Origin: Weissella koreensis KACC 15510 | GTDB taxonomy: Bacteria; Bacillota; Bacilli; Lactobacillales; Lactobacillaceae | DNA: 64,000 nt | Direction of reading: 5' to 3' | Assembly: GCF_000219805.1 (NCBI RefSeq) | Contig: NC_015759.1 | Coordinates: forward strand, 1-64,000 | In this document: positions 1 through 8,454 of the stretch, piece by piece | Position numbering within the stretch: position 1 is the stretch's first letter | Layout: each line of letters begins with the position of its first letter | Notes under the pieces: generated by a model | Told to the model about the DNA's origin: nothing | What the model saw: the letters and a program-made list of their open reading frames with translations, nothing else | Database searches by the model: none | Made by a program: the position numbers and the translations under genes

Positions 1-631
1 TATAATGTAGCCTTATAACTAGTTCGTAAAATATGCAGATTCCTTCCTTTGAGGTTTCGTAAAAAATTACGCTTAGATTTAATAATTATTGTTATTAGTT
101 TTAATTCGTAATTTTTTACGATTTAATTAAAAATTAAAAATATTAATTAAATGAAAACAATTTTTAAAACGCGCTGTTTTTTAACAGTTTTTGTAATATT
201 TATTAATTCATATTTATTATTAGTTTTTAATATTCGTTATTTAAATCATCATTTTTGCTGTAAATCATTAAAATATCGTTCAATTTTAGTTTAATCAACG
301 CCTTTTGTGTCAATAAATTGTCAAAATACAGTCAAAACAACGTGATAGGGTAGTGATAAATTGATAATCATTTTTATACTTATGTTTATTTGAAAGATCA
401 TATAAAGTTATATAATAAAATGCCGTTATCACGCTCAGAATGCTCAAGAACACACTTTTAGGTTCTAGCAGGTAAATATTCCTAATTTGCATTTTTATGA
501 TCTTAAATGAGCGTATTTTATTTTCAGATGACTTATTCATATGCACCACATTCCCAGAATCATATTGTAGCTGGACCACATATAACAATTTTTAGTAGTA
601 ATTAAATTCAACTCTCTTTTTAAGACATAAT
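1..631. other. AT-rich intergenic stretch without a confident gene
   Basis: Very AT-rich. No RNA gene and no convincing coding region is visible. A 92-codon minus-strand frame at 310-588 has one hydrophobic stretch but no recognisable family, so it is not called. The only clear structure is the inverted repeat near the left edge. Confidence 0.5.
57..121. repeat. 15-bp perfect inverted repeat, 35-nt spacer
   Basis: TCGTAAAAAATTACG at 57-71 is the exact reverse complement of 107-121. The core TTCGTAAAA also occurs at 23-31. Each arm is itself nearly palindromic. No U-tract follows, so it does not look like an intrinsic terminator. It could be a protein-binding site or a remnant of a mobile-element end; function unknown. 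Confidence 0.5.
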
Positions 632-666
632 AAAAACCCCATTATTTTTCTCCAACTAACGGGGTT
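632..666 (-). terminator. Intrinsic terminator of the 717-1124 gene
   Basis: Read on the minus strand, AACCCCGTTA pairs with TAATGGGGTT (one G-U pair) and is followed by a T-rich tail. It lies about 50 nt after the stop codon. Confidence 0.8.
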
Positions 667-716
667 CAGATTAGATAACGTATTTAAATATGAATCTTTA
701 TCATATAGAGTTTAAA

Positions 717-1124
717 CTATTTCATATTAGCTAAAACATTCTTTACTTCACCAACAGTGGTTGATCCATTATCGAATTTAGCATTATTAATATTAATGAC
801 CTTACCAGTTTCAAGATCATTAATTGTAGAAGATTGGTCTCCATATAAAAATCCGGAACCATCATATTCAATCGGCATATTGACAGGTAATTCTTCTCCA
901 TTAAAACCATCAACAGTAAATTTATTTATTGCGTATTCTTTACCATACTTAAGCGCTTCGTCCAAAACAGCATTAATTGTAATGTTTGACTCATTTTTTA
1001 CTATTTTTTTTGATTCTGTAGAAGTTAAGCTAACAGCATTAACATTACTAAAAGTAAATACTGCAAAACTAACCGTTGAAATTAAAGCTAAATTCAAAAA
1101 AATTAATATACCTTTTAAATTCAT
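717..1124 (-). CDS. Small secreted protein, paralogous module of its neighbour
   Basis: 135 aa. Residues 1-30 form a Sec signal peptide (Lys near the start, long hydrophobic stretch, likely cleavage after NVNA), so the mature protein is about 105 aa and exported. I do not recognise a named family. Its second half (residues 78-130) aligns with residues 40-95 of the neighbouring 207-aa secreted protein: both have LP, a G-x-LYG motif, D-x-xTGKV and a later S-x-T-x-x-E-x-K pattern. The start is backed by an AGAGG Shine-Dalgarno. It has its own promoter region because a terminator separates it from the upstream gene. Either a stand-alone copy of the shared domain or a shortened duplicate. Confidence 0.65.
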   Translation of the reverse strand: MNLKGILIFLNLALISTVSFAVFTFSNVNAVSLTSTESKKIVKNESNITINAVLDEALKYGKEYAINKFTVDGFNGEELPVNMPIEYDGSGFLYGDQSSTINDLETGKVININNAKFDNGSTTVGEVKNVLANMK

Positions 1125-1160
1125 AAAATACCTCTTTCTTATATTTATATCAATATACTA

Positions 1161-1196
1161 AAAAAGGGGTAAGTACACAACATACTTATCCCTTTT
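1161..1196 (-). terminator. Intrinsic terminator between the two secreted-protein genes
   Basis: Arms 1162-1175 and 1183-1196 (AAAAGGGGTAAGTA on the plus strand against TACTTATCCCTTTT), one mismatch or wobble, T-tract on the minus strand. It closes the 1209-1832 transcript. Confidence 0.75.
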
Positions 1197-1208
1197 GAAT
1201 ATATATTA

Positions 1209-1832
1209 TTATCTGTTAGCTACACCATAATATGATCCATTGGCTGGATTAAAACTGTAGTAACAAGCCTCACCATTTTTATAAATTTGTTGATTATTTC
1301 CTACAACACTACCAAATGCATGTGCTGGATCTGAATATAAATAAGTCTGTTGAGCTTCATATGGACTTGCAACCATACCACTATCACCATGAGAACCCCA
1401 CAATAGATAAGTACCACCTGTCCCAGAAGCAGCTTGGAAATAATACCCACCAAATCGAAGACCAGAACCACTAAATGAATTAGACTGATAGAATGCATTA
1501 GCCCCTAATGTCTGTACTTCTGAGGGAGGTGACATACGCATAGGAACAACCTTGCTAGGCTGCTTTTTTAATTCACTAATAGTCACACTATTTGAATCAG
1601 TATGACTATTATATCGTTGCAAAACTTTTCCTGTCTTCATATCAGACGTAACCATTTCACCATAAAGTAGTCCGCCGTCAGGTAATTTCAACATTTTTTC
1701 TGAATCAGGTAATCCTCCATAAGGCTTATTCACATCAAAATCATATTTTTTAGATGCATAAGCCTTATCTATATTTGTTACTCCAACAAATATAGAAGAA
1801 ATTATAAGAAATAACCAAAAAAACTTTTTCAT
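1209..1832 (-). CDS. Secreted two-domain protein of unknown function
   Basis: 207 aa. The N-terminus is a Sec signal peptide with cleavage near DKAYA-S (about residue 26). Residues 35-95 hold the module shared with the 135-aa neighbour (GGLLYGE, TGKV, TISELKK). The second domain, about 110-207, is Gly/Ser/Tyr-rich and probably beta-structured (SGSGLRFGGYYF, YLLWGSHGDSG). That domain loosely resembles secreted lactococcin-972-like or carbohydrate-binding folds, but I cannot assign it. No anchor motif or second TM is present, so it should be released. RBS AAGGTAGG precedes the ATG. The promoter (-35 TTGATT, 17 nt, -10 TAATAT) is overlapped by a perfect cre site, predicting CcpA repression by preferred sugars. 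Confidence 0.65.
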   Translation of the reverse strand: MKKFFWLFLIISSIFVGVTNIDKAYASKKYDFDVNKPYGGLPDSEKMLKLPDGGLLYGEMVTSDMKTGKVLQRYNSHTDSNSVTISELKKQPSKVVPMRMSPPSEVQTLGANAFYQSNSFSGSGLRFGGYYFQAASGTGGTYLLWGSHGDSGMVASPYEAQQTYLYSDPAHAFGSVVGNNQQIYKNGEACYYSFNPANGSYYGVANR

Positions 1833-1864
1833 AAAAAGACCTACCTTCTATAATTTTTACATTG

Positions 1865-1878
1865 TGAAAACGTTTACA
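1865..1878 (-). promoter_or_regulatory. Perfect cre site over the promoter start
   Basis: TGAAAACGTTTACA matches the cre consensus TGWAANCGNTNWCA at every position on both strands. It lies just downstream of the -10 of the 1209-1832 gene, where CcpA binding normally represses. Confidence 0.8.
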
Positions 1879-2014
1879 TGTATATATTAGCAAATTTTTA
1901 TTTTTTAATCAACTTTCTAATAAAATTTTAAAAAAACTATTTAAACATGAAATAAAGATTAACTGAATAACGTCATAAAGTTAATGGATAATTTATTTTA
2001 TGGACTATTTTTAC

Positions 2015-2059
2015 ATAATACCCCCTGTAGTCTACTTACTAGACTACAGGGGGTATTAT
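2015..2059 (-). terminator. Strong bidirectional-looking terminator
   Basis: A perfect 17-bp stem, 2017-2033 with 2041-2057, and a 7-nt loop. It follows the stop of the four-gene minus-strand operon by about 50 nt. Confidence 0.85.
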
Positions 2060-2107
2060 TGTATTGAAATGTTAGTCTAAATTTACAAGATGGTTGTTGA
2101 TAGAATT

Positions 2108-2980
2108 TTAAAACATAGCTGACAGCGCACTTAATTCCGCAGTCTCATGATTATATTTCATTTTAAAATTCTCAGGTTCTCCACCATATTGAGCCCAAGA
2201 CGTCATTAACCAGCTTCTAAGTTGCTCAGAAGCTGTCTGTAAATTCATGAATGCTGATCTGACATTAGTTATACGTAAATCTTTAGCTTCGCCTGAAATA
2301 GTCTTTCTCGCATTCTCAGCGCTTTCTACAAATTTAGTTATCACATTAGCGCCAAGTGAAGAGTGGGAATCATTAAATTCAGCCGAGACACTCAGCAATT
2401 CATCAAGTAATTTACGTAATACTTCAATTCGCCCATCTGTCACGGTAGATATAACGAGTGGCATAGTTCCATACTGACTAGCGTAAGAATTAATCTCTTC
2501 AATGTAGCTAAGCGTTTCTTTAAAAGTTGACGCCTTGCTATAACTCAATAAGTAATCAATGACATAATCGGGGATAGTATCGTTTTCTCGTTGATTAGCC
2601 AAAGGCAAATCTGTGAACGGAATAAATGACGGCAAGCCATTAACTTCCATATCCAATTGAACTTTCGCTATTGGTGGTAAGTCTTCTAACGTTAATGGTT
2701 CAATGCTATTTTCAACATCAACTGTCATAGCATCATCGTATTTATTAGATAGAGCGTCCAAGATAAGCCCCAAATAATCAAAGCTTCTTAATGCTGTCGC
2801 ATCACCATTAACATCTTTCAAATCATCAAGATATTTGTCATGCCAACCACCTAATTCAGAATTGACAGGTATACGTGATTGCGGGTTATTAATATATGAT
2901 TGAAGTTCGTCCACAAGGGTATCAATATCTACATCAATAACATATTTTCCATCTTGTATATCTAGCTTAAATATTTCCAT
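2108..2980 (-). CDS. Unknown protein, last gene of the RusA operon
   Basis: 290 aa, acidic, no signal peptide or membrane segment, so cytosolic. I do not recognise a family. The N-terminal 100 residues are rich in D/L (FKLDIQDGKYVIDVDIDTLVDEL). The C-terminal half looks all-alpha (residues about 150-290, with ESAENARKTISGEAKD and SAFMNLQTASEQLRSW). It starts one base after the stop of the 176-aa gene, so it is translationally coupled to it. Being co-transcribed with a RusA resolvase suggests a phage or mobile-element accessory function in DNA metabolism, but nothing in the sequence itself shows an activity. Confidence 0.6.
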   Translation of the reverse strand: MEIFKLDIQDGKYVIDVDIDTLVDELQSYINNPQSRIPVNSELGGWHDKYLDDLKDVNGDATALRSFDYLGLILDALSNKYDDAMTVDVENSIEPLTLEDLPPIAKVQLDMEVNGLPSFIPFTDLPLANQRENDTIPDYVIDYLLSYSKASTFKETLSYIEEINSYASQYGTMPLVISTVTDGRIEVLRKLLDELLSVSAEFNDSHSSLGANVITKFVESAENARKTISGEAKDLRITNVRSAFMNLQTASEQLRSWLMTSWAQYGGEPENFKMKYNHETAELSALSAMF

Positions 2981-2981
2981 A

Positions 2982-3512
2982 TCACATAATCTCGCTGTTC
3001 ATTTTTATAACCATAGCTTTCAATTCTTCCAAATCCGCTTCAGAAGCTTTGTTTTGGTTATCTAACTGCCATGCTAATACTTTACTTTTGTTAGCTTCAA
3101 CGGCTGATAAATTATCATTGATCGATTTTAAGATTTCTTGACTGTTGGCAATTTTTACTTTCCCAAGTTGATTTTTTAAAGCAGTCAGTTCTCTTTTGCG
3201 ATTTTTTAACTTCTTCAAATAATCGTTCGCTTGATCGTCAGTTCTTAATATGACCGCCACATCTAAATCCTCCTTATCCATATTTATTTCATTAATCTTC
3301 GAATTGAGTTCATTCAGCTCATCTTCACTTAAATCTTTAGCCTTATCACCTGACAAACGTCCTAACGAACGTCCTATATTAAGTCGCCATGCTCTAACTG
3401 CATTTGTGGTTAATCTATGATTATCAAGTTCCGTTAAGAACTCCGTTCCTTGTGACATTACATCATTGACCAAGCCCATTTCACGCTCAATGCGATCTGT
3501 TGTTGTCCCCAT
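2982..3512 (-). CDS. Unknown coiled-coil protein in RusA operon
   Basis: 176 aa, charged, predicted almost entirely helical. Heptad-like Leu/Ile spacing from about residue 50 to 175 (DELNELNSKINEINMDKEDL; YLKKLKNRKRELTALKNQL) points to a coiled coil. No membrane segment. Its ATG overlaps the last base of the rusA stop codon (TAATG arrangement), so translation is coupled. Family not recognised; it may be a structural or partner protein for its neighbours. Confidence 0.6.
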   Translation of the reverse strand: MGTTTDRIEREMGLVNDVMSQGTEFLTELDNHRLTTNAVRAWRLNIGRSLGRLSGDKAKDLSEDELNELNSKINEINMDKEDLDVAVILRTDDQANDYLKKLKNRKRELTALKNQLGKVKIANSQEILKSINDNLSAVEANKSKVLAWQLDNQNKASEADLEELKAMVIKMNSEIM

Positions 3513-4057
3513 TACAAATACCTCATCGTCACTTCAATATGTGGCACTTCATCTGAATCTAATATCGTATATCTTTTCATTGCTTTTGTAATTTGAATAA
3601 ACGAATCATTGAGACCTGTCTGTTTAAAAGCAGGGTGCTCAAACAATGAATCGACTGCACCTTTAACCATGTTATCCAAATCGGATTTATTAGTGGGATA
3701 GCTGCGTATTTCGCCCTCTGGACGCTTTAATACAAAAGTTAAGCCCAATTCCCATCCTTGGAAATCAGAACGTAATTTACCCCTTAAACGTCCATTATCG
3801 TCACGTGGTTGACCGCTCTTAATATCTCGAACAGTCTTATATCCTTCTTGGCTTCCTGATAAGTAAAAAATCATCTCAAACTTAGTCTGGCTCAAGTATT
3901 CCGTTAACCACAACTCAATTCTTTTCCGCCATATTGAGTAATCGTCATTGAAATACCCACCATTCTTACTAGAACGCGCACGAGGTGCGGGCATAGGTTC
4001 TATGGGGATAACAAAGCTATAGCCTTTATTCACTATTTCTGATGATTTTTCGTCCAT
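3512..4057 (-). CDS. rusA: RusA-family Holliday junction resolvase
   Basis: 181 aa. Family knowledge: RusA is a dimeric endonuclease that cuts four-way DNA junctions using three conserved aspartates. Here the N-terminal IPIEPMPAPRARSS (about 17-30) matches the family's opening strand, SDLDN supplies Asp126 and Asp128, and LNDSFIQI supplies Asp151, matching the catalytic D-x-D and later D of the family. An insertion at about 55-115 makes it longer than the roughly 120-aa E. coli protein but similar to phage and plasmid versions. Its start lies 25 nt inside the preceding gene. RusA is normally phage-encoded; no structural phage genes accompany it here. Confidence 0.8.
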   Translation of the reverse strand: MDEKSSEIVNKGYSFVIPIEPMPAPRARSSKNGGYFNDDYSIWRKRIELWLTEYLSQTKFEMIFYLSGSQEGYKTVRDIKSGQPRDDNGRLRGKLRSDFQGWELGLTFVLKRPEGEIRSYPTNKSDLDNMVKGAVDSLFEHPAFKQTGLNDSFIQITKAMKRYTILDSDEVPHIEVTMRYL

Positions 4058-4728
4058 TCGTCTCGTTCCTTTACTTCTTGTTTATCTGCAATTTTCACCA
4101 TGTAACTATAATGATCAGGATCAACATTTGGATCCGTGTTCGCTATACTTTCTTTTAAGCTAATCAATTTATCTGATAATTTAAACGGCTTATTAACATT
4201 TTTAGCTTGTGAAGCAGCCTCAAGTTCTCTTTCACTATTGGCTTTTTCTTGTGCAATATCTCTTGCCACTTCTGCTTCAGTCTTTCTTGCCACTTGTTCA
4301 GCACTAGGCATAGCGATTTGTGGTTGCGTTGTGACGTTAACAACACTTTTTGCAGCTAATTCTTTAGCTTCTTGTTCACTTTTAGCGCGTTTAGCCTCAA
4401 ACGCCTTGCGTTGAGCCTCTATTGATTCCCTTGTACGAACAATTTTAGCTGGTGCAGGAACATGCTTCATTCCCTTTTGATCAATTAATTTCAATGCACC
4501 CATTACCGCTCCGTGCGTCATTTCATTATCAATAACTTTAACTTGTTCATCTTCAGTCTTTGCCTTGCGTAAATTAATACCAAGCCGTTCTAATTTACTA
4601 CTAGAAATCCCAGCAGCTTCTAAAAGCTCTTCTTCGCTAATATCTGCCCTACGTTTTTTTACTTGTAAAACATCAATTAAATGCTTACGCTTGCGCGAGT
4701 CATCTATCTTGAAAAAATCATTAGCCAT
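4033..4728 (-). CDS. Unknown charged helical protein, first gene of RusA operon
   Basis: 231 aa from the ATG at 4728, chosen because AAAGGAG lies about 9 nt upstream; the frame stays open for 23 more codons but they lack an RBS. Residues 1-60 contain a possible small helix-turn-helix-like segment (SEEELLEAAGISSSKLERLGI). Residues 100-200 are a long Lys/Glu/Ala coiled coil (EAQRKAFEAKRAKSEQEAKE). No transmembrane segment. As first gene it could be a DNA-binding or scaffold protein of a small mobile cassette. No family recognised. Confidence 0.6.
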   Translation of the reverse strand: MANDFFKIDDSRKRKHLIDVLQVKKRRADISEEELLEAAGISSSKLERLGINLRKAKTEDEQVKVIDNEMTHGAVMGALKLIDQKGMKHVPAPAKIVRTRESIEAQRKAFEAKRAKSEQEAKELAAKSVVNVTTQPQIAMPSAEQVARKTEAEVARDIAQEKANSERELEAASQAKNVNKPFKLSDKLISLKESIANTDPNVDPDHYSYMVKIADKQEVKERDEWTKNHQK

Positions 4729-5128
4729 AGTAGTAACTCCTTTTTTAATTACTTTATTCATATTTTCATTGTAACACTTTATAATTGCTTTAAACACATT
4801 ATTCAGCGTACATTATTTCTTTGATTTTTACGCTTTATAACAATTAAAAATAACACTTTCTAAAATTATTTCTGATAATAATTAACTACAACTTCTTAAT
4901 TTTTTAATATATACTTTGCTTATTAATATTATGATTTCAATTAAAATATTTCACATACTATTACTAATCTCTTTAGTTAAACTAAGAAGCTTCAAAAAAA
5001 AATCTGACTTCACCATCAGCAATTTTTTCTTGAAGCTTAAGTCTAATATATTAATGTTAAATTCTATAATTAAATCATTCATGGTATCAATAATTAAAAT
5101 TTAAAACATTCTAATTATATATTCGTTA
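4729..5128. other. Intergenic, promoter of the RusA operon
   Basis: Contains the minus-strand promoter of the RusA operon (TACAAT near 4771-4776 is a plausible -10). The remainder is poly-A/T rich. A 62-codon frame at 4916-5104 is low-complexity and not called. Confidence 0.4.
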
Positions 5129-5770
5129 CTATTTTTCAAATAATACAAATTGATTTATTCCTATTCGATCAAATTTGTTCTGATGAGTTAGTTCTTGTAT
5201 TTTTCTAGACAGCGTTTCAGGTGTTGTACCTAAATAAGAAGCTGTATCTTTTAAACTCAATGTCAATTGAATAGTATAACTTTCTTGTTCAGCACTTAAA
5301 TCCATAAAATAAGCCATAATTCGATCCTTAATTTTGTAGATTGTTAGATAATAATTTTGGCGATTAACTTCATTGATCTGCCGAACCATGTGTTTAGTTA
5401 ATTCATAACTCAACTGTGGCAGATCAATTAGTAAACTTCTAAATTGTTCTGCATCAATTCGGCAAACTTGAGATAATTCTTCTGCAGTTAGAAAAACATT
5501 ATTATTTTCGGCACCAAATAGCCAATTTTCACCCATAAAATCACCAGACTGCATAATTTCTTGAAAGTGTGCATCCCCATTCTCCATTAAATTTTCCACT
5601 TTCAAGCGCCCAGACTCTAGTATAATCAACTGTTGACTATCATTTGGAGCATAAACTACCTCACCTTTTTGAACCACAACATGATTAATTAATTTTTCGA
5701 TTTCTTTTTGATCAGCTTGCTTTAATTTTTGAAACAAAGGTACGAACTGCACACATAGATGCTCACTCAT
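5129..5770 (-). CDS. flp: Fnr-like regulator (Flp type)
   Basis: 213 aa from ATG 5770, next to a GAGG box; the longer frame overlaps the upstream gene too far. Residues 20-110 form a cyclic-nucleotide-binding-type beta barrel (ESGRLKVENL, SGDFMGENWLFG), then a dimer helix, then a winged HTH at about 165-205 (LKDTASYLGTTPETLSRKIQEL). It lacks the cysteine cluster of E. coli Fnr but has Cys6 and Cys103, the same arrangement as the redox-active Cys pair known in Lactobacillus casei FLP. That suggests disulfide redox sensing rather than an iron-sulfur cluster. It is the last gene of the ATPase operon, and a perfect TTGAT-N4-ATCAA box precedes that operon, so autoregulation is likely. Confidence 0.85.
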   Translation of the reverse strand: MSEHLCVQFVPLFQKLKQADQKEIEKLINHVVVQKGEVVYAPNDSQQLIILESGRLKVENLMENGDAHFQEIMQSGDFMGENWLFGAENNNVFLTAEELSQVCRIDAEQFRSLLIDLPQLSYELTKHMVRQINEVNRQNYYLTIYKIKDRIMAYFMDLSAEQESYTIQLTLSLKDTASYLGTTPETLSRKIQELTHQNKFDRIGINQFVLFEK

Positions 5771-6317
5771 CATCCCCATCCTCGATTTCAATATAAAGTC
5801 CTTCCTTAATGTCATGGCCTAAAAACAACTGACCTTGAGCAATTTGAGCCTTTACCCAAATATAAAGCTGTTCTAATTGTTTACTTTCACCAAAATGTTG
5901 TTCTTTTTGTGCTAAGGTAATTCCCTTAGTTACATAAAGCAATTGGCTATCGAAGTCTTTAACTAGGTCGAACAATTGATCTGATCCTGACTGATATTTT
6001 ATTGATGCATCTTCGACCAAACCTGTGTATTCTTGCATATCCTTCTGAGTGGTAGGAACTAGATCATTCTCATCACGCAAACTTTGACTTAATTCCCAAA
6101 TGAAATTTTGTTCAGTACAATACCAATCTTTAGCAAATTGATTTAAAAACAACTGCGTATTATCAGGTGCAAATAAAGCCGTTTGTTTAATCTTTAAAGA
6201 ATGAATTGTTAGATTGGCTACAATATGTCCAATCATAGCCCCTGCCGTTGGATGATGATGCTCATAGTCCGCTCTTTGTATTTCCTTTTCATACTTATTA
6301 TTTACTTGATTAGTCAT
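5763..6317 (-). CDS. Dps/ferritin-like protein, degenerate
   Basis: 184 aa. The helical pattern and the central stretch (LVPTTQKDMQEYTGLVEDASIKY, shown only in part here: LVPTTQKDMQEYT) align with the BC loop and following helices of Dps proteins, where P-V-A-T-x-K-E-Y is typical. The usual ferroxidase His/Asp/Glu set is not obvious, although HHH occurs at about 20-22, so iron oxidation may be lost. It overlaps the regulator gene by 8 nt and sits after the metallochaperone gene. A role in metal or redox handling is inferred from that context. RBS AAAGGAG supports the start. Confidence 0.6.
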   Translation of the reverse strand: MTNQVNNKYEKEIQRADYEHHHPTAGAMIGHIVANLTIHSLKIKQTALFAPDNTQLFLNQFAKDWYCTEQNFIWELSQSLRDENDLVPTTQKDMQEYTGLVEDASIKYQSGSDQLFDLVKDFDSQLLYVTKGITLAQKEQHFGESKQLEQLYIWVKAQIAQGQLFLGHDIKEGLYIEIEDGDDE

Positions 6318-6320
6318 GAA

Positions 6321-6551
6321 TTACTCCTTTACTGTGACCCTCTGGACAGGATAACCAAGATGATTCAAAATTATTTTAATTTGATCAACATCATTAAGCG
6401 TATCATCCAAATTTAATTTTATCTTACTGGCATTAAAAAGCACTTTTATATCTGATAAACCTGATTGTCCAGATAATGCTTTTTGAATTTTAATCATACA
6501 TGATGGACAAGATAAATCATCTAATTGCATTGTCACTTTAATATTCGCCAT
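6321..6551 (-). CDS. Heavy-metal-associated (HMA) metallochaperone
   Basis: 76 aa, a single HMA ferredoxin-like domain (beta-alpha-beta-beta-alpha-beta). The metal site is SCPSC at about residues 14-18, a C-x-x-C like that of CopZ (GMxCxxC), although here the loop is DLSCPSC. It lies directly between the P-type ATPase and the Dps-like gene, spaced 23 nt and 3 nt, so it probably delivers metal to the ATPase or serves as its detached N-terminal domain. The ATPase has no HMA domain of its own. Confidence 0.85.
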   Translation of the reverse strand: MANIKVTMQLDDLSCPSCMIKIQKALSGQSGLSDIKVLFNASKIKLNLDDTLNDVDQIKIILNHLGYPVQRVTVKE

Positions 6552-6574
6552 CTTTATTACTTCCTTTTCTAATT

Positions 6575-8425
6575 TTAAAATAATGATTTTAAATAGTTCA
6601 AACTTAGAGCATTTATAACTACTAACAAGACACTTAATTCATGTACTAACATTCCTATAGACATATCAACATAATTGGTGAAAAGGCCTACAAATAAGAT
6701 CAATACAGTAGCCAAAGCTATGAATATGTTTTGTTTCATATTACGCATTGTTGCATGTGCAATTTTAATAGCTAGAGAAATTTGGACAGGATCAGAGTTA
6801 ACTAACACTAGATCAGATACATCAATTGCAATATCTGTTCCGCCTCCCATTGCAATTCCTAAATCAGCTTGACTTAAAGCTGGCCCATCATTAATACCAT
6901 CCCCTACAAAGACAACTGACTCTCCTTGCACTTGTAATTTTTTGACAATGGCGAGTTTATCAGCAGGTAACAGGTTACCGATAGCTGTGTCGAAAGGTAA
7001 TTTATTTGCGACAACATCCACAGCAGCTTGATTATCTCCAGATAGAAGCATTAATTTTTTAGCTCCTTGCTGTTTGATTTGATCTAAGTTTTCCTTAATC
7101 TGAGGACGAAGTTGATCATTGATCATTAATACCATATGCACTTGTCGATCAACGACTAATATTACTTGAGAATCAGACTTATTCATAACCAAAGATGGAA
7201 TTGAAATATTTTCTGTTTTCATCATTTTTTGATTACCGACTAAGATAGACTTATGATTTATTTGAGCTCGCATCCCCTGACCAGCAATGCTTTTAACATC
7301 TTGAGCTAAATAAAGAGCATTGTCATCATTATGAATATTCAATATTGCACGAGCTAAAGGATGATTCGATTCATTTTCCACGCTAGCTAATAGTTTAATA
7401 TTATGTTCTCGATCCCCTAATAGGTTTTTAATATTAACTACTGTTGGTTCCCCTACTGTCAAAGTACCCGTTTTATCGAAAATAAAATAATTCTTTCGAC
7501 TCAAAATATTAAAATTAGCAGCTCCTTTAGTAATAATTCCATTCTTAGCCGCCATACCAATACCCATGACCGTTGAAACAGGCACTCCAATCACTAAAGC
7601 TCCGGGACATCCAAGAACTAACACTGTTATAGCAGTCTCCATATTTTTAGTCCATAGAGCAACTATAATTCCCAAAACAAGAATGACTGGCGTGTAATAT
7701 CGTGCAAATTTATCGACAAATCTTTGTTCTTTAGTCTGACTATCTTGGGCATCCTCAATTAACTCGATCAATTTACCAAATACGGTCTCATCCCCAATTT
7801 TAATAACTTGAACAACGATTGTGCCATCATTAACGATAGTCCCCGCAAATACTTTTGATAGTACTTTCTTATGAGCAGGTTTTGACTCACCAGTAATGCT
7901 AGCCTCATTAACATAACTACTTCCTTGAACCACTACCCCATCAACAGGAATTGTTGATCCAGATTTTACCAAAACATATTGATCAACAACTAGTTCGTCA
8001 ATATCAACTTCTTGATATTGACGGTCATCAGGTGTGGAAATTTTTAAAGCAGTTGTTGGAAATGTATCCATTAATTCACGGATCGATTGCCGTGTCTTAT
8101 TCATCATTATCATTTGTAACCAATCGCCTATAGCAAAAAGCCAAACAACAATTCCGGCCTCATCATATTCATGAATTAGCAGGGCCCCGATAACTGCAAT
8201 TGAAATTAATAATTCAATTGCAATACTCTTATATTTTAATGCACTAAATGCCCGTATTAAAATCGGTAACACCCCTATTAGAGCTGTCAACAACATCATT
8301 ATTTGAGATAAATTAATTAAATTACCAAACTTGAATCCAAAAGCTAAAATTAGTAATAAAGTCATTCCTATTAAATTTTCTTTTTGGAATTTTTTAAATA
8401 AATTTTGAATTGCGTACATGTTCAA
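6575..8425 (-). CDS. P1B-type heavy-metal ATPase with CPG motif
   Basis: 616 aa integral membrane ATPase. Actuator motif TGES at about 178-181, phosphorylation site DKTGT at about 317-321, hinge GDGINDGPAL near 530, and a C-terminal membrane pair with HELSVLLVVINAL. The transmembrane metal motif is CPG (about 273-275) rather than CPC. The HE-x-S-x-L-x-V-x-x-NAL helix resembles Zn/Cd/Co/Fe-type rather than copper-type pumps, so a divalent cation is more likely than Cu(I); the metal is not certain. It has no N-terminal metal-binding domain; a separate HMA protein follows. First gene of the operon, RBS GGAGG, expressed from an Fnr-box promoter. Confidence 0.85.
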   Translation of the reverse strand: MNMYAIQNLFKKFQKENLIGMTLLLILAFGFKFGNLINLSQIMMLLTALIGVLPILIRAFSALKYKSIAIELLISIAVIGALLIHEYDEAGIVVWLFAIGDWLQMIMMNKTRQSIRELMDTFPTTALKISTPDDRQYQEVDIDELVVDQYVLVKSGSTIPVDGVVVQGSSYVNEASITGESKPAHKKVLSKVFAGTIVNDGTIVVQVIKIGDETVFGKLIELIEDAQDSQTKEQRFVDKFARYYTPVILVLGIIVALWTKNMETAITVLVLGCPGALVIGVPVSTVMGIGMAAKNGIITKGAANFNILSRKNYFIFDKTGTLTVGEPTVVNIKNLLGDREHNIKLLASVENESNHPLARAILNIHNDDNALYLAQDVKSIAGQGMRAQINHKSILVGNQKMMKTENISIPSLVMNKSDSQVILVVDRQVHMVLMINDQLRPQIKENLDQIKQQGAKKLMLLSGDNQAAVDVVANKLPFDTAIGNLLPADKLAIVKKLQVQGESVVFVGDGINDGPALSQADLGIAMGGGTDIAIDVSDLVLVNSDPVQISLAIKIAHATMRNMKQNIFIALATVLILFVGLFTNYVDMSIGMLVHELSVLLVVINALSLNYLKSLF

Positions 8426-8454
8426 CCTCCTTCTTTTATTTATTGATTAAACTT

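Noticed and set aside
310-588. 92-codon minus-strand frame
   Set aside because: AT-rich composition, no RBS and no family; one hydrophobic stretch is not enough.
4916-5104. 62-codon plus-strand frame rich in Ile, Lys and Ser
   Set aside because: Low-complexity translation of AT-rich intergenic DNA.
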